DNA from: Lebetimonas natsushimae
GTDB lineage: Bacteria; Campylobacterota; Campylobacteria; Campylobacterales; Nautiliaceae
DNA length: 64,000 bases
Direction: 5' to 3'
Assembly: GCF_002335445.1 (NCBI RefSeq)
Contig: NZ_BDME01000001.1
Coordinates: forward strand, 434,001 to 498,000
Below are positions 45,427 through 56,318 of this stretch, piece by piece. Both the position numbers and the translations under genes were made by a program. The notes beneath the pieces are model-generated. The model saw only the letters and a list, made by a program, of their open reading frames with translations. It was not told the DNA's origin and did no database searches. How positions within the stretch are numbered: position 1 is the first letter of the stretch; each line of letters opens with the position of its first letter.

Positions 45427-47058
45427 ATGGATAATCAGGTAGTCTGGATTGTTCTTAAAAAATTAAGAACCCCTTTTTTAGTTTTGCTTATTACCTTTTC
45501 TATTTCTATAATCGGTCTTATGTTAATTCCTGCTATTGATGATAAGGGGCATATTTATCATCTAAATTTTTTTGATGCATTTTATTTTGTAAGTTATATG
45601 GCAACTACTATCGGATTTGGTGAAGGGCCTTATGCTTTTACATATCCCCAAAAACTTTGGGTTACTTTTTCAATTTATTTGACTGTAATAGGCTGGTTTT
45701 ATGCAATAGGAACGATTGTTGCGTTAATTCAGGATGAGGCGCTTAAAAAAGCCATTAATCTAAGAAAATTTATAAAACAGGTAAAAACTCTTAGAGAAGA
45801 TTTTTTTATAATTATCGGTTATAACAGGGTTACAAAAGATATAATTAATAATTCTGATTTCAGGTTTGTGGTAATTGATAAAAAAGAAGAAAAAATAGAT
45901 GAACTTAACTTGGAAGATTTTAATCCTGTCGTCCCGGCAATTACAGGTGATGGAACCAACGAAATTATTTTAAAATATGCGGGAATTGAGTCAAAATACT
46001 GCAGAGGAGTAATTTCCTTATTTGAAGACGATGCAAAAAATATGCAAATAGCTACTGTTTGTAAACTTTTGAATCCCAAAATTGATTTAATTGTAAAAGC
46101 GACTTCTAAGAATCAGGAGGATTATTATAAATCTTTGGGCATAAAATATATTATCAATCCATTTAAAATTATTTCTGATAGAATTTATTTAAATATTACA
46201 AAACCTTTCATTTGGCTTTTGGAATTGTGGGCTTTTGGACATAAATTAATTCTTGAGCAAAAAGATCTTTTGCCAAAAGGTAAATATTTAATATGCGGAT
46301 ACGGCAGAATGGGGCATGCATTGGAAGAGGGGCTTAAAATGGCCGGAATTAATTATAACATTTTAAAAATTGAAACCGAGGATTATGTGAGGAAAAAAGG
46401 AAGTGTTATTTTTGGAGATGATGAAGACAGAAGAGTGCTTGAGAGTTATGATGTTAAAAATTCAAATGCAATATTCGCTGCCACAAACAACGACTTGTTA
46501 AATTTGACTATTATCAATAAAGCTAAAAAATTAAATCCAAAAATTTATACGATTGCCAGGGAAAATTCACTTGATGATATTACTATTTTTCAGGCTGCTG
46601 AAATTGACAGAATTTATGTTTTGGAAAAAATTACCGCTGAATATGCGATTACAAGTATTTCAAGACCGTTAGTTGATGCATTTATAAGGAAAGTCAGGGA
46701 AATGGACAACAGCTGGGGTGAGGTAATGGTTAATATGCTGAAAAATATTGCTGGAGAAAGACCTATTTATTATGAAATAACTATAAATGCAGAAAACGCA
46801 TATGCCCTTATGCTAAAACTGAAAAAGAGAAAAATAACTTTAGGAGATATAAGAAAATCCAGGGCAAACAGAAATGAACTTTTGCATATTGTATATTTGC
46901 TGTTAAAAAGGGGAGATAAAATAATTCTTATGCCGGGTTCTGATATGGAAATAAAAGAAAATGATAAATTATTAATAGCTTCAAATAAAGAAAATATAGA
47001 AGATTTTGAATATATTGTGAATAATATTTATGAACTTGATTATGTATTGGGAGAGTGA
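45427..47058 (+). CDS. Two-helix potassium channel with two RCK/TrkA domains and a GFGE filter
   Basis: 543 residues. Membrane helix 1 about 17-36, pore loop with filter TTIGFGEG near residues 60-66, membrane helix 2 about 76-99. Two TrkA-N domains follow: the first (FFIIIGYNRVTKDII) lacks the GxGxxG nucleotide motif; the second keeps it (LICGYGRMGHALEEG). A TrkA-C ligand domain ends the protein. The filter differs from the usual TVGYGD by Phe and Glu. Probably a ligand-gated K+ channel such as MthK/Kch types; direction and gating ligand are unknown. Confidence 0.88.
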   Translation: MDNQVVWIVLKKLRTPFLVLLITFSISIIGLMLIPAIDDKGHIYHLNFFDAFYFVSYMATTIGFGEGPYAFTYPQKLWVTFSIYLTVIGWFYAIGTIVALIQDEALKKAINLRKFIKQVKTLREDFFIIIGYNRVTKDIINNSDFRFVVIDKKEEKIDELNLEDFNPVVPAITGDGTNEIILKYAGIESKYCRGVISLFEDDAKNMQIATVCKLLNPKIDLIVKATSKNQEDYYKSLGIKYIINPFKIISDRIYLNITKPFIWLLELWAFGHKLILEQKDLLPKGKYLICGYGRMGHALEEGLKMAGINYNILKIETEDYVRKKGSVIFGDDEDRRVLESYDVKNSNAIFAATNNDLLNLTIINKAKKLNPKIYTIARENSLDDITIFQAAEIDRIYVLEKITAEYAITSISRPLVDAFIRKVREMDNSWGEVMVNMLKNIAGERPIYYEITINAENAYALMLKLKKRKITLGDIRKSRANRNELLHIVYLLLKRGDKIILMPGSDMEIKENDKLLIASNKENIEDFEYIVNNIYELDYVLGE

Positions 47059-47080
47059 TTAAATTAAAAAAGGAGAAAAA

Positions 47081-47704
47081 ATGGCAACAAAATTATTTGA
47101 AGGATTAAAGGAATTTAAAAAAGGTGATTTTGAAAAACACAAAGAGCTTTTTTCAGAACTCAAAAAAGGTCAAAATCCCCATACTTTTTTTATCGGTTGC
47201 AGTGACAGCAGGGTTGTTCCAAATGTTATTACCAAGGCTCTTCCGGGAGAACTTTTTGTAGTCAGAAATATTGCAAATGTGGTCCCACCTTATAAGGCAA
47301 GCTCAGAGTCGAGTTATAAATGCACAGCAAGTGCTCTTGAATATGCGGTTGAATATTTGGAAGTCAGAAACATAGTGGTTTGCGGGCATAGTAACTGTGG
47401 GGGATTAAAGGCTCTGTTTTATGATGAAAAAAAATTAAACAAACTCCCAATTGTAAAAAGGTGGCTTAGCCTTCTTGACGATGTCAAAAAGAGTGTAGAA
47501 CACATTGAAGACGGGGCATTTAGGGAATGGGAAATAGAACATCTGAATATATTAAAACAGATAGATAATCTTACAACTTATCCCTTTGTGGAAAAACGAT
47601 TTAAAGAAGGAAAATTAAATATTTTCGGATGGTATTATATAATTGAAACAGGGGAGGTTTATAACTATAATTTTGATACTCAGGAATTTGAACTTATAAA
47701 TTAG
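47081..47704 (+). CDS. Beta-class carbonic anhydrase
   Basis: Interconverts CO2 and bicarbonate; useful in a CO2-fixing autotroph. 207 residues, zinc ligands C40 and D42 (IGCSDSRVVP) and the pair in VVCGHSNCGGLKA, with VRNIANVVPPY following. AAAGGAG precedes the ATG. Its TAG stop interlocks with the TAA of the convergent amidase gene over four bases. Confidence 0.95.
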   Translation: MATKLFEGLKEFKKGDFEKHKELFSELKKGQNPHTFFIGCSDSRVVPNVITKALPGELFVVRNIANVVPPYKASSESSYKCTASALEYAVEYLEVRNIVVCGHSNCGGLKALFYDEKKLNKLPIVKRWLSLLDDVKKSVEHIEDGAFREWEIEHLNILKQIDNLTTYPFVEKRFKEGKLNIFGWYYIIETGEVYNYNFDTQEFELIN

Positions 47705-48966
47705 GGATTTTTTTTAAAATAGTTATAAATTCCCGCTGCTATACCTTTAGCAAGTAATTTTTGATAAGCCGGGTTGAATAATCTTTTAGCTTCCACAGGA
47801 TTGGTCAAATAACCGGTTTCTATAAGAATTGCCGGCATTTGAGTACCCACCAGTACCCAAAACGGAGCAGGTCTTACTCCGCCGTCAATTACTTGTTTAT
47901 ATTTTTTTTTGAGAGAATAAAGCATTCCGGCTTGTATGTCAATTGCAAGTTTTTGTGAATCAATAATTCTGTCTCTATTTAAAAATCCTAAAATAACTCT
48001 TTGATCCACATAATTAAGTCCTTTTACTTCTTTGTTTTCTATTTTTGCAACTCTTATTGCCCTGTCATTTCTTGTAGGAGAAAGAAAATAAGTTTCAATT
48101 CCTCTTACTTTTGTATAATGATGAGGAGCAATATTGCAATGAATGGAAATAAACAGATCTGCTTTTTTCTGGTTTGCAAAATGCGTTCTTTCTCTTAACG
48201 GTATAAAATAATCACCGTGTCTTGTCAGATAAACCTTGTAACCCATTTCTTTTAGCTCGCTGTAAAGGTATTTTGCTATTTTTAAAACGGCAATTTTTTC
48301 CATTCTATGTCCGATACCGATACCTCCGCTGTCTTTTCCCCCGTGCCCCGGGTCAATTACTATTACTCTTTGTTTATATGTTTTTGGAATTATTAAAGTC
48401 TGTTTTTGGGTGATTTTTTTATTTAAATAAATGATAAGTTTTTTATTTTCTATTTTATAATTTATTTTTGGGGAATAAATTGCCACTCTTACAATTTTTT
48501 TGTTGAATTGGGCAACTTTTATTTGAATGTTATTAATTTTTTTTGAATACATCTTTGGAATTATTGTATAAGGGATATCAAAAACATGTATTTTTTTTCT
48601 TAATATAAAATGCTTTAGATTATTGGAGGGTAAAGTAATTATAAAAGGATTTGAAGAAATTATTTTTATATATTTTTTCTGAGGTTTATTATTGGGTGTA
48701 ACATGTTCTTTTTCTGTTTTTGTTAGAACTTTTGATTTCTGGGTTAGTCTTTTTAATTTATTTTCATATTCTTTTACATTGAAATTTAAATATTTTCCGC
48801 ATTTTATTAAATTTTTAAGGGCGCTAATTTCTTTATTTTTGTTATTGTCTAAGATTGCTGAAATATAAATTCTCTGATATTCATAATAATCCTTATATGC
48901 ACTGTTTATGGAAGTTGTGTCACATGCGAAAAGAACAGAAAAAAGAAAAACCAGTAAAAATCTCAT
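47701..48966 (-). CDS. amiC: N-acetylmuramoyl-L-alanine amidase (AmiA/B/C type)
   Basis: Periplasmic zinc amidase that splits septal peptidoglycan. 421 residues: signal peptide ([15 protein letters not shown]), a helical N-terminal region, an AMIN-like beta domain (about 105-190) and the Amidase_3 domain from about 200. Zinc and catalytic residues are in VIDPGHGGKDSGGIG, MEKIAVLKI, LFISIHCNIAPHHY and ILIETGYLTNPVEA. A probable partner of the EnvC-like protein and FtsEX encoded 5-8 kb away. Overlaps the next gene by 4 bases. Confidence 0.92.
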   Translation of the reverse strand: MRFLLVFLFSVLFACDTTSINSAYKDYYEYQRIYISAILDNNKNKEISALKNLIKCGKYLNFNVKEYENKLKRLTQKSKVLTKTEKEHVTPNNKPQKKYIKIISSNPFIITLPSNNLKHFILRKKIHVFDIPYTIIPKMYSKKINNIQIKVAQFNKKIVRVAIYSPKINYKIENKKLIIYLNKKITQKQTLIIPKTYKQRVIVIDPGHGGKDSGGIGIGHRMEKIAVLKIAKYLYSELKEMGYKVYLTRHGDYFIPLRERTHFANQKKADLFISIHCNIAPHHYTKVRGIETYFLSPTRNDRAIRVAKIENKEVKGLNYVDQRVILGFLNRDRIIDSQKLAIDIQAGMLYSLKKKYKQVIDGGVRPAPFWVLVGTQMPAILIETGYLTNPVEAKRLFNPAYQKLLAKGIAAGIYNYFKKNP

Positions 48967-50054
48967 TCGCCAATCAATTCTTTTATTAAATCTTTTACAT
49001 GCATTAGTTTATCTGCTTTGTATGCGTAAGCCCCGCTGAAGTAAAGACCGAGTTCCTCATCTCCAAGATATGCGTCTGCAAGTCTGTCTGCAATGCAGTA
49101 TCCGACTTTCTTTGCCTCTTCACCTCTGTGACAAGGAAAAACACAGTTTGAAATACATTTTATTTTTGGCCCCTCTTTTTTTTCAACTTTTTTTATAAGT
49201 TTTGTTCTAATTCCGCGTGCCGGATATCCCACCGGAGATTTCATTAAAATAATATCTTCTTTTTTTGCATTTAATAAAATTTGTTTAAACACATCGCTTG
49301 CATCACATTCGTATGTTAATGCAAATCTTGTCCCCATCTGAACTCCGTCTGCCCCGAGGGATAGAAATTTTTCAATATCTTTTTTATCCCAAATTCCGCC
49401 TGCAGCAATTACAGGAATGTTTTTGTCCCATTTATCAACTTCTTCCCTTACATCAGGCACTAAATTTTCCAGCTGGTTTTCTTCTTTAAAACAATCTTCA
49501 TATTTAAAGCCCTGGTGTCCTCCGCTTAAAGGTCCTTCTACTATTACCGCATCAGGTATTCTTTTGTATCGTTTTTCCCATCTTCTTGCAATCAGTCTAA
49601 AAGCCCTTCCTGTGGATACTATAGGCACTAACGCAACATCGGGAAAATCTTTTGTGTATTCCGGCATATCGGTTGGAAGTCCGGCTCCTGTGATAATTAT
49701 ATTGGCTCCCGCAATGCAGGCATCTGTTACCACTCTTCCATAATCATTAATGGCATATAGCACATTTGCACCAAGAGGTGCATCTCCGCATATTTTTCTT
49801 GCATTTTCAAAAATTTTAATTAAAGCCTCTTTTGAATAAAAGTTTTTTTCACTTACAGGTCTACCCTCAACCAGTTCTTTTGCATATTTTTTATTTTCAT
49901 AATATCCGGTTCCGACAGCACTGACTACCCCGAGTCCGCCTTCTTTACTTACATTCCCGGCCAGTTTGTCCCAGCTTATGCCAAGTCCCATACCACCTTG
50001 AATAATCGGGTATTTAATTTCCCATTTTCCTATTTTTAAAGGTTTTAGTTTCAT
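48963..50054 (-). CDS. Nitronate monooxygenase/2-nitropropane dioxygenase-like flavoprotein
   Basis: FMN-binding TIM barrel of 363 residues. Start [20 protein letters not shown], phosphate-binding [20 protein letters not shown] then [14 protein letters not shown] cysteine group near the end ([14 protein letters not shown]) is typical of the variant found in this phylum. The true substrate is uncertain; related proteins act in fatty acid or nitronate metabolism. Overlaps tyrS and the amidase gene by 4 bases each. Confidence 0.85.
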   Translation of the reverse strand: MKLKPLKIGKWEIKYPIIQGGMGLGISWDKLAGNVSKEGGLGVVSAVGTGYYENKKYAKELVEGRPVSEKNFYSKEALIKIFENARKICGDAPLGANVLYAINDYGRVVTDACIAGANIIITGAGLPTDMPEYTKDFPDVALVPIVSTGRAFRLIARRWEKRYKRIPDAVIVEGPLSGGHQGFKYEDCFKEENQLENLVPDVREEVDKWDKNIPVIAAGGIWDKKDIEKFLSLGADGVQMGTRFALTYECDASDVFKQILLNAKKEDIILMKSPVGYPARGIRTKLIKKVEKKEGPKIKCISNCVFPCHRGEEAKKVGYCIADRLADAYLGDEELGLYFSGAYAYKADKLMHVKDLIKELIGE

Positions 50055-51262
50055 TTAATTCTCACTTTTGCAAATTTTCTTTTTCCGATTTGTAAAATAT
50101 ATTCTTTCCCGCTTTCCAAGTTTATATCAGCGGAATTTATTTTTTCCTGGTTGATTCTGACAGCCCCGCCTTTTATGTGGCGTCTCGCTTCACTTTTGGA
50201 AGAGGCAAGTTTTGCAGCAACCAGTGCATCAACTATGTTCATTGGCTCCATTTCAAATTCAGGAATATCTTCGGGAATTTTGTTTTGTTTATGAACCCTG
50301 TCAAAATGTTCTTTTGCCTTCTCTCCTGCGCCTTTGCCATGGAATCTGTCCACTATTTCAATAGCGAGCATTTCTTTTATCTCTTTTGGATTTCTTCCGT
50401 TTTTAACATCACTCTTTAATTTTTCAATTTCTTGTAAACTTTTATCGCTGAGTAAATCATACCACTCCCACATCAACTCGTCTGAAATTGATAAAACTTT
50501 TGCAAATATTGTATTGGCATCTTCAGTGATACCGATATAATTTCCAAGAGATTTACTCATTTTGTTAATTCCGTCAAGCCCGATAAGTAAAGGCATCATA
50601 ATTACACTTTGCTCTTTCCCCACATTATAAACCCTTTGAAGGTACCTTCCCATAAGAAGGTTGAATTTTTGGTCGGTTCCTCCGATTTCTATATCGCTTT
50701 TAAGCGCAACACTGTCATATCCCTGAAGTAGAGGATAAATAAATTCGCTGATGGCAATTGGAGTGTTTGATTTAAATCTTTTTTCAAAATCATCCCTCTC
50801 TAGCATTCTTGCAACCGTATAAGTAGTGGTCAGTTCCACTATTCCTTTTGCCCCCAATGCATTTAGCCATTTTGAATTGAATACAACTTCTGTTTTGTCT
50901 TTGTCTAGAATTTTGAAAACCTGTTCTTTATATGTTTTGGCATTCTCTTCAACTTCTTTTGGTGTTAACATTTTTCTTGTTTTGTTTTTACCTGTTGGGT
51001 CTCCTATTTGCGCTGTAAAATCACCTATCAAAAACTGGACTATAGCTCCGTATTTTTGAAATATTTTTAATTTTTGAAGTAAAACAGTGTGGCCTAAATG
51101 CAAATCAGGTGCAGTTGGGTCAAATCCTGCTTTTATTGTGAAATTTTCACCTTTTTCAAAATAGTTTTTAACAAGCTCTTTTATTCTCTCTTCCCCGATA
51201 ATTTCACTTGAGCCTCTTTTTATCTCTTTTAGTGCATTCTCAACTTTTTGATTAATATCCAT
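50051..51262 (-). CDS. tyrS: Tyrosyl-tRNA synthetase
   Basis: 403 residues, class I synthetase of the TyrRS-Z type. HIGH-like motif [16 protein letters not shown] in [13 protein letters not shown], tyrosine-pocket motif [20 protein letters not shown], and a C-terminal S4 RNA-binding domain ([20 protein letters not shown]). Full length. Confidence 0.96.
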   Translation of the reverse strand: MDINQKVENALKEIKRGSSEIIGEERIKELVKNYFEKGENFTIKAGFDPTAPDLHLGHTVLLQKLKIFQKYGAIVQFLIGDFTAQIGDPTGKNKTRKMLTPKEVEENAKTYKEQVFKILDKDKTEVVFNSKWLNALGAKGIVELTTTYTVARMLERDDFEKRFKSNTPIAISEFIYPLLQGYDSVALKSDIEIGGTDQKFNLLMGRYLQRVYNVGKEQSVIMMPLLIGLDGINKMSKSLGNYIGITEDANTIFAKVLSISDELMWEWYDLLSDKSLQEIEKLKSDVKNGRNPKEIKEMLAIEIVDRFHGKGAGEKAKEHFDRVHKQNKIPEDIPEFEMEPMNIVDALVAAKLASSKSEARRHIKGGAVRINQEKINSADINLESGKEYILQIGKRKFAKVRIK

Positions 51263-51289
51263 CTTTTAAACTCTCCTTTTTGCTTTACA

Positions 51290-53410
51290 CTATTTATTAT
51301 AAGCGTCATTTTTTGATACAAATTCTATTATCGGATAAATTTTTCCTATTTTTTCTTTTATTGTATCAAAAATTTTTTTATCAAATTCTATTTCCACCCT
51401 GCAGTGATTGGATTCTTCTCCCAAATTGATTGAATGGATAAATACATTGAATTTATTTAATAAATTGATAAACTTGGCAAGTTCGCCTTTTTTGTTCGGC
51501 ATGCTTACAACTAATATATATCTGTTTTGCCCTTTTTTTACCCATTCAACAAATACTGCCTTATCAATTTTATTTTCCGCATTATTACAAAATCTGTGAT
51601 GGATTTCAACTTCTTTTTTATGTAAAAGTCCTAAAATTTTATCTCCGTATTTCGGATGGCAGCAGTAATTAAATGAAATATCGTTTATGTGTTTGTTTGA
51701 AAGAATTCTTATATTTCCGAAAATATATTCTTTTAATTTAATATTTTTGAAATATAAAACATTTCTTTTTTTGAGAGTTTTATATATTCTTTTAACAACT
51801 TCTTTCAAAAAGTTTTCATCGTCAACTATTTTTCCAATATTTTCACATAAATTGTTGGCTTTAATTAATGCCCTTATTTTAATGGCATCTAAATCAAAAA
51901 TACCCTTTAAAATAGCAATGGCAAGTTTTCTGTTTATCTCTTTTTCTTTTTGGTTACATAGTCTTTTTTGTTCATATTTTGCCTTGCTGGTTTTTAATGA
52001 ATTTATCCAGCTGCATCTAGGAATTACTTTGTCTCCGGTAATTATATTTACAATATCACCGGTTTTTAGTTCTGTTAAAAGTGATACTTTTTCTTTATTT
52101 ACATAGGCTTCTTTTGCCCTGTTTCCTATATCGGTATGAACCGCATATGCAAAATCAAGGGCTGTTGCACCGCGCGGCAGGGTAAATGTTTCAAATTTAG
52201 GTGAATATACCACAATATCCTCACTGAATAAATCATTTTTGGCAAGTTCGTAAAAATCTTCCACATTTTCATTAAATTTTAAATTCTCAAGCCATTTTAC
52301 ATTCGGAAGGTCGGTATTCAGTTTATATTTCCAGTGGGCCGCTATTCCAAATTCGGCTTTTTTATCCATTTCCTGGGTTCTTATCTGTGTTTCAATAATA
52401 GAGTTTCCGTCATATACCGTAGTGTGCAGGGTCTGATATCCGTTTTCTTTTGGAATGGCTATGTAATCTTTAAATCTGCTGATAAGTGGTCTGAAATTTA
52501 GATGTATAATTCCTAGTGTTTCATAACATTCAAGGGGTTCTTTTACTATAATTCTCACAGCCAGTAAATCAAGCACTTCTTCAATAGAAATACCTTTCCT
52601 CTGCATTTTCAAAAAAATGGAATAGTAATGTTTTATCCTGCTTTTTATTTCAAATTCGCTTTTTAAAAAACCGTTTTTCAGCATCAATTCTTCTATTTTG
52701 GATATAAAATTATTAAGTTTTTCATAAAAGATTTCTTTATTTGCCTTTATATATTCATCAATTTTTTTATATTCTTCTGGCAGCAGATATTTAAAAGATA
52801 AATCTTCAAGCAGGTTTTTAAGTGTTGCAATTCCGAGCCTGTGGGCGATTGGTGCGTAAACGACAAGTGTTTCTTCTGCTATTCTTTTCTGTTTATGTGG
52901 CGGCAGGGCTGATAGAGTCAGCATATTATGAAGTCTGTCACATAGTTTTATAATCAAAACCCTTATGTCATTAACGGAGGTTAATATCATTTTTCTAAAA
53001 GTCAAGGCAGATTTTGCAAGTTTTTCATTTGAAGTGGAAGGAACGAGGGAATTTCCTCTGATTTCCACTATTTTAGTAAGACCTTCCACCAATTCCGCCA
53101 CTTCGCTTCCAAATTCGTCTTTTATATAATAAATAGTATAAGGTGTGTCTTCTACGACATCATGCAGTATTGCCGCGACAATCGGCACTTCTTCATTTAA
53201 AAAATAGGCAGTAATTGCGGCAACCAAAATAGGGTGTATTACATAATCTTCACCGCTTTTTCTTTTTTGGCCTGCATGGGCTTTTACGGCAAATTCGATT
53301 GCCTTTTTAATTAACGGGGTATCTTTTTTTGATAATAAAAGTTTTTTTGCACTTTCAGTGTCTTTAATATTTTTTATGTTTTCAACGAGTTTTAGAAAAT
53401 CTTCTCTCAA
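51290..53410 (-). CDS. spoT: Bifunctional (p)ppGpp synthetase/hydrolase (Rel/SpoT)
   Basis: Stringent-response enzyme, 706 residues. The hydrolase HD domain has HAGQKRKSGEDYVIHP and H83-D84 in AAILHDVVEDTPY; the synthetase domain has LLAVRIIV, DYIAIPKENGYQTLHTTVY and QIRTQEMDKKAEFGIAAHWK; then TGS (FTLPRGATALDFAYAVHTDI) and a C-terminal ACT domain. Both active sites look intact, as in the single RSH protein of Campylobacterota. Overlaps rpoZ by 4 bases. Confidence 0.95.
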   Translation of the reverse strand: MREDFLKLVENIKNIKDTESAKKLLLSKKDTPLIKKAIEFAVKAHAGQKRKSGEDYVIHPILVAAITAYFLNEEVPIVAAILHDVVEDTPYTIYYIKDEFGSEVAELVEGLTKIVEIRGNSLVPSTSNEKLAKSALTFRKMILTSVNDIRVLIIKLCDRLHNMLTLSALPPHKQKRIAEETLVVYAPIAHRLGIATLKNLLEDLSFKYLLPEEYKKIDEYIKANKEIFYEKLNNFISKIEELMLKNGFLKSEFEIKSRIKHYYSIFLKMQRKGISIEEVLDLLAVRIIVKEPLECYETLGIIHLNFRPLISRFKDYIAIPKENGYQTLHTTVYDGNSIIETQIRTQEMDKKAEFGIAAHWKYKLNTDLPNVKWLENLKFNENVEDFYELAKNDLFSEDIVVYSPKFETFTLPRGATALDFAYAVHTDIGNRAKEAYVNKEKVSLLTELKTGDIVNIITGDKVIPRCSWINSLKTSKAKYEQKRLCNQKEKEINRKLAIAILKGIFDLDAIKIRALIKANNLCENIGKIVDDENFLKEVVKRIYKTLKKRNVLYFKNIKLKEYIFGNIRILSNKHINDISFNYCCHPKYGDKILGLLHKKEVEIHHRFCNNAENKIDKAVFVEWVKKGQNRYILVVSMPNKKGELAKFINLLNKFNVFIHSINLGEESNHCRVEIEFDKKIFDTIKEKIGKIYPIIEFVSKNDAYNK

Positions 53411-53610
53411 ACTTCTTTAACCTTTACTTTACCTTTTGCTATTTCAAGCACAGCAATTTCTGTATATTGCATGTTTTTTTTAGGAAGTTCCACAAGAGGT
53501 TTTGCTCCGTTCATAAGTTCTTTTACTCTTTTTGCTACTGCCTGTGAAAGCAGGAATCTGTCATAATTTACTTTTTCTAGTGCTTCAGCATTGATTTGTT
53601 CTATTCTCAT
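53407..53610 (-). CDS. rpoZ: RNA polymerase omega subunit
   Basis: 67 residues; MRIEQINAEALEKVNYDRFL and SQAVAKRVKELMNGAKPLVE match omega. In other bacteria omega is part of a ppGpp binding site on RNA polymerase, and here the gene is translationally coupled to spoT. Follows pyrH by 2 bases. Confidence 0.93.
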   Translation of the reverse strand: MRIEQINAEALEKVNYDRFLLSQAVAKRVKELMNGAKPLVELPKKNMQYTEIAVLEIAKGKVKVKEV

Positions 53611-53612
53611 TT

Positions 53613-54359
<747 letters not shown>

Positions 54360-54393
54360 TTATCATATTTAATATTTTTGCACAAAATCAAAA

Positions 54394-55536
54394 TTATTTT
54401 AAATTAATAACCTGAAGCGGGTTGATTGCTCTGTCTTTATATGTGACTTCAAATTCCAGAGAATTGTTCACCCTTGCGATAATCTGACCTTTTTTTACGA
54501 AACTACCTTTTTTGATAAGAGGAGAAATTTTAGATAAGTTTGCATAAACACTGAATAAATTATTTTTATGTTTAATAAAAATAATTTTTTTATCTCCAAC
54601 TTTTCCGATATAAATAACTTTTCCCGGGAAAATTGCTCTGATGAGTGCATTTGGCCGGGTTTTAATGGTAATGGAATCATTATAAATTCTGATTTTATAA
54701 ATTGGGTCTATGTATGAGCCGAATTTTTTAATTACCGTTCCTTTTACAGGGGGTATTGTTTTTGGACCTCTGTATCTGGTAACTTTTGGTTTTATATAGG
54801 CACTTCCTACTTTTTTAACAGTTATAGGTTTTGCAGGAATATTTACAGTTATTTCTTTTTTATGTTTTATTATTTTGAATTCTGCCAGTTTTTGTTGCAG
54901 TTTTTTTTGTTTTTTTAACATATTTTCAAGTTTTGTTTTATATATTCGTTTTTGTTTTTTTAAATTTTTTAATATTTTAAGCTGTTTTTGTTTAAGGGTT
55001 AATAATTCTTTTTTCTTTTTTTCAAGTTCTTTTTTTTGGTTGTTGATAGTGTTTATTTTTTGGTTTACTTCTTTGATGCTTTGCTGTGTTATTTTATTTT
55101 CTTCTATTAAAGATTTGATTTTTTTAGCATATTTTTTTAAAATTTTTTCAGTTAATGCCGTATAAATTAAATCATTTAACGTATTTATCTGTTTGCTGTT
55201 TATATAATAATTTTGTGCTATAAAAGAAATTATTTCTTTATTAATTGATTTTTGTTTATTTAAAAGTCCTTTTTTTAAATCATTTAATTCATTTAATATT
55301 TTATTGGAACTTTTTAAAGAAGTCTGAAGAATTCCAATCTGTTTGTTTAAAATATTTATTTGGGTATTGATGTTATTTAATTTTTTTTGTGTATTTATTA
55401 TATTTTTTGCTAATAAATCTAATTTTAAATTCATTTTTTTAATTGTATATTTTGTGGTGGTTAATTCTTTTTTTGTTTTTGAGAGTGTATTGGCATTTAG
55501 TAAAACTATTAAAAAAATAATTAGAAAAAATCTCAT
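54394..55536 (-). CDS. EnvC-like septal protein with coiled coil and degenerate LytM (M23) domain
   Basis: 380 residues: signal peptide (RFFLIIFLIVLLNA), long coiled coil (about 20-235, rich in K, L, N, I) and a C-terminal LytM domain (PPVKGTVIKKFGSYIDP ... FSVYANLSKI ... GSFVKKGQIIARVNN). The M23 zinc ligands are missing: no HxxxD near the start of the domain and LEFEV where HLHFE is expected. That is the pattern of EnvC-type amidase activators, not peptidases. It follows ftsX with a 4-base overlap, so it probably bridges FtsEX to the amidase encoded at 47701. Confidence 0.87.
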   Translation of the reverse strand: MRFFLIIFLIVLLNANTLSKTKKELTTTKYTIKKMNLKLDLLAKNIINTQKKLNNINTQINILNKQIGILQTSLKSSNKILNELNDLKKGLLNKQKSINKEIISFIAQNYYINSKQINTLNDLIYTALTEKILKKYAKKIKSLIEENKITQQSIKEVNQKINTINNQKKELEKKKKELLTLKQKQLKILKNLKKQKRIYKTKLENMLKKQKKLQQKLAEFKIIKHKKEITVNIPAKPITVKKVGSAYIKPKVTRYRGPKTIPPVKGTVIKKFGSYIDPIYKIRIYNDSITIKTRPNALIRAIFPGKVIYIGKVGDKKIIFIKHKNNLFSVYANLSKISPLIKKGSFVKKGQIIARVNNSLEFEVTYKDRAINPLQVINLK

Positions 55537-56318
55537 TTTTTCCTTCCAATAATTACTATCATAGAGGAAAAAATTGATATTATTAAGGAAACTGAAAATA
55601 GTTTCAATAATGTATCTGCATAATCAATATTAAAATCTATGGAGAGATCTTTTATTATTTCATTAAAAATTGATGAATTAATGAAATAATAAATAAATAT
55701 AGCCGTTATTAAAAATGAAACAAATGAATCAATAAAAGCTATTTTGAACAGTGCGGCACCTTTAAACCAAAAAGGAGCCCCGAAGAGTTCCATTATGTAC
55801 ATTCTTTCGCTGTGCTCGAATTTCCATACTTCAAGCTGTTTGATAATAAGTAAAAATCCAAGGATTCCGACTATTATCATAAATGCGTTTGAAATTATTT
55901 TCAGTAAAAACAATAAATTGTATATTTTTGTCTGAGTGCTTCTGTATGTCAAAACCCTTTTTATAAAAGGAAGGTTTGAGAGATGGTTTTCTATCTGTTT
56001 TAGTCTGGATGGGCTTGGGAGGGTTTTTAATTTTACAGAATAAAAATATGGAAATTTTATATTGCTAAAATCTATATTTTGAAAGTTACGTTTTAATTTT
56101 TGAATATAACCGTCTATATTGATAGACTCTATTTTTTCCACTTCTTTTATGTTTAATTTATCAATGGGTTTGTCGCTTACAACAGCTATTGAATAATTAT
56201 TTACGATATTTTTCTGGTATTTTTGCAAAATTTCTGAAAATGTAATATACAAAAATACACTAAAAAGTATTGAAACCAGGGCTAAAATTAAACTTATATG
56301 ACTTTTAAGAGAGTTCAT
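55533..56318 (-). CDS. ftsX: Cell division protein FtsX
   Basis: ABC permease-like protein of 261 residues that, with FtsE, signals across the membrane to switch on wall hydrolases. First membrane helix about 10-30, then a periplasmic loop (about 31-130), then three helices (about 140-165, 185-215, 235-256). Overlaps ftsE by 14 bases and the EnvC-like gene by 4. Confidence 0.85.
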   Translation of the reverse strand: MNSLKSHISLILALVSILFSVFLYITFSEILQKYQKNIVNNYSIAVVSDKPIDKLNIKEVEKIESINIDGYIQKLKRNFQNIDFSNIKFPYFYSVKLKTLPSPSRLKQIENHLSNLPFIKRVLTYRSTQTKIYNLLFLLKIISNAFMIIVGILGFLLIIKQLEVWKFEHSERMYIMELFGAPFWFKGAALFKIAFIDSFVSFLITAIFIYYFINSSIFNEIIKDLSIDFNIDYADTLLKLFSVSLIISIFSSMIVIIGRKK

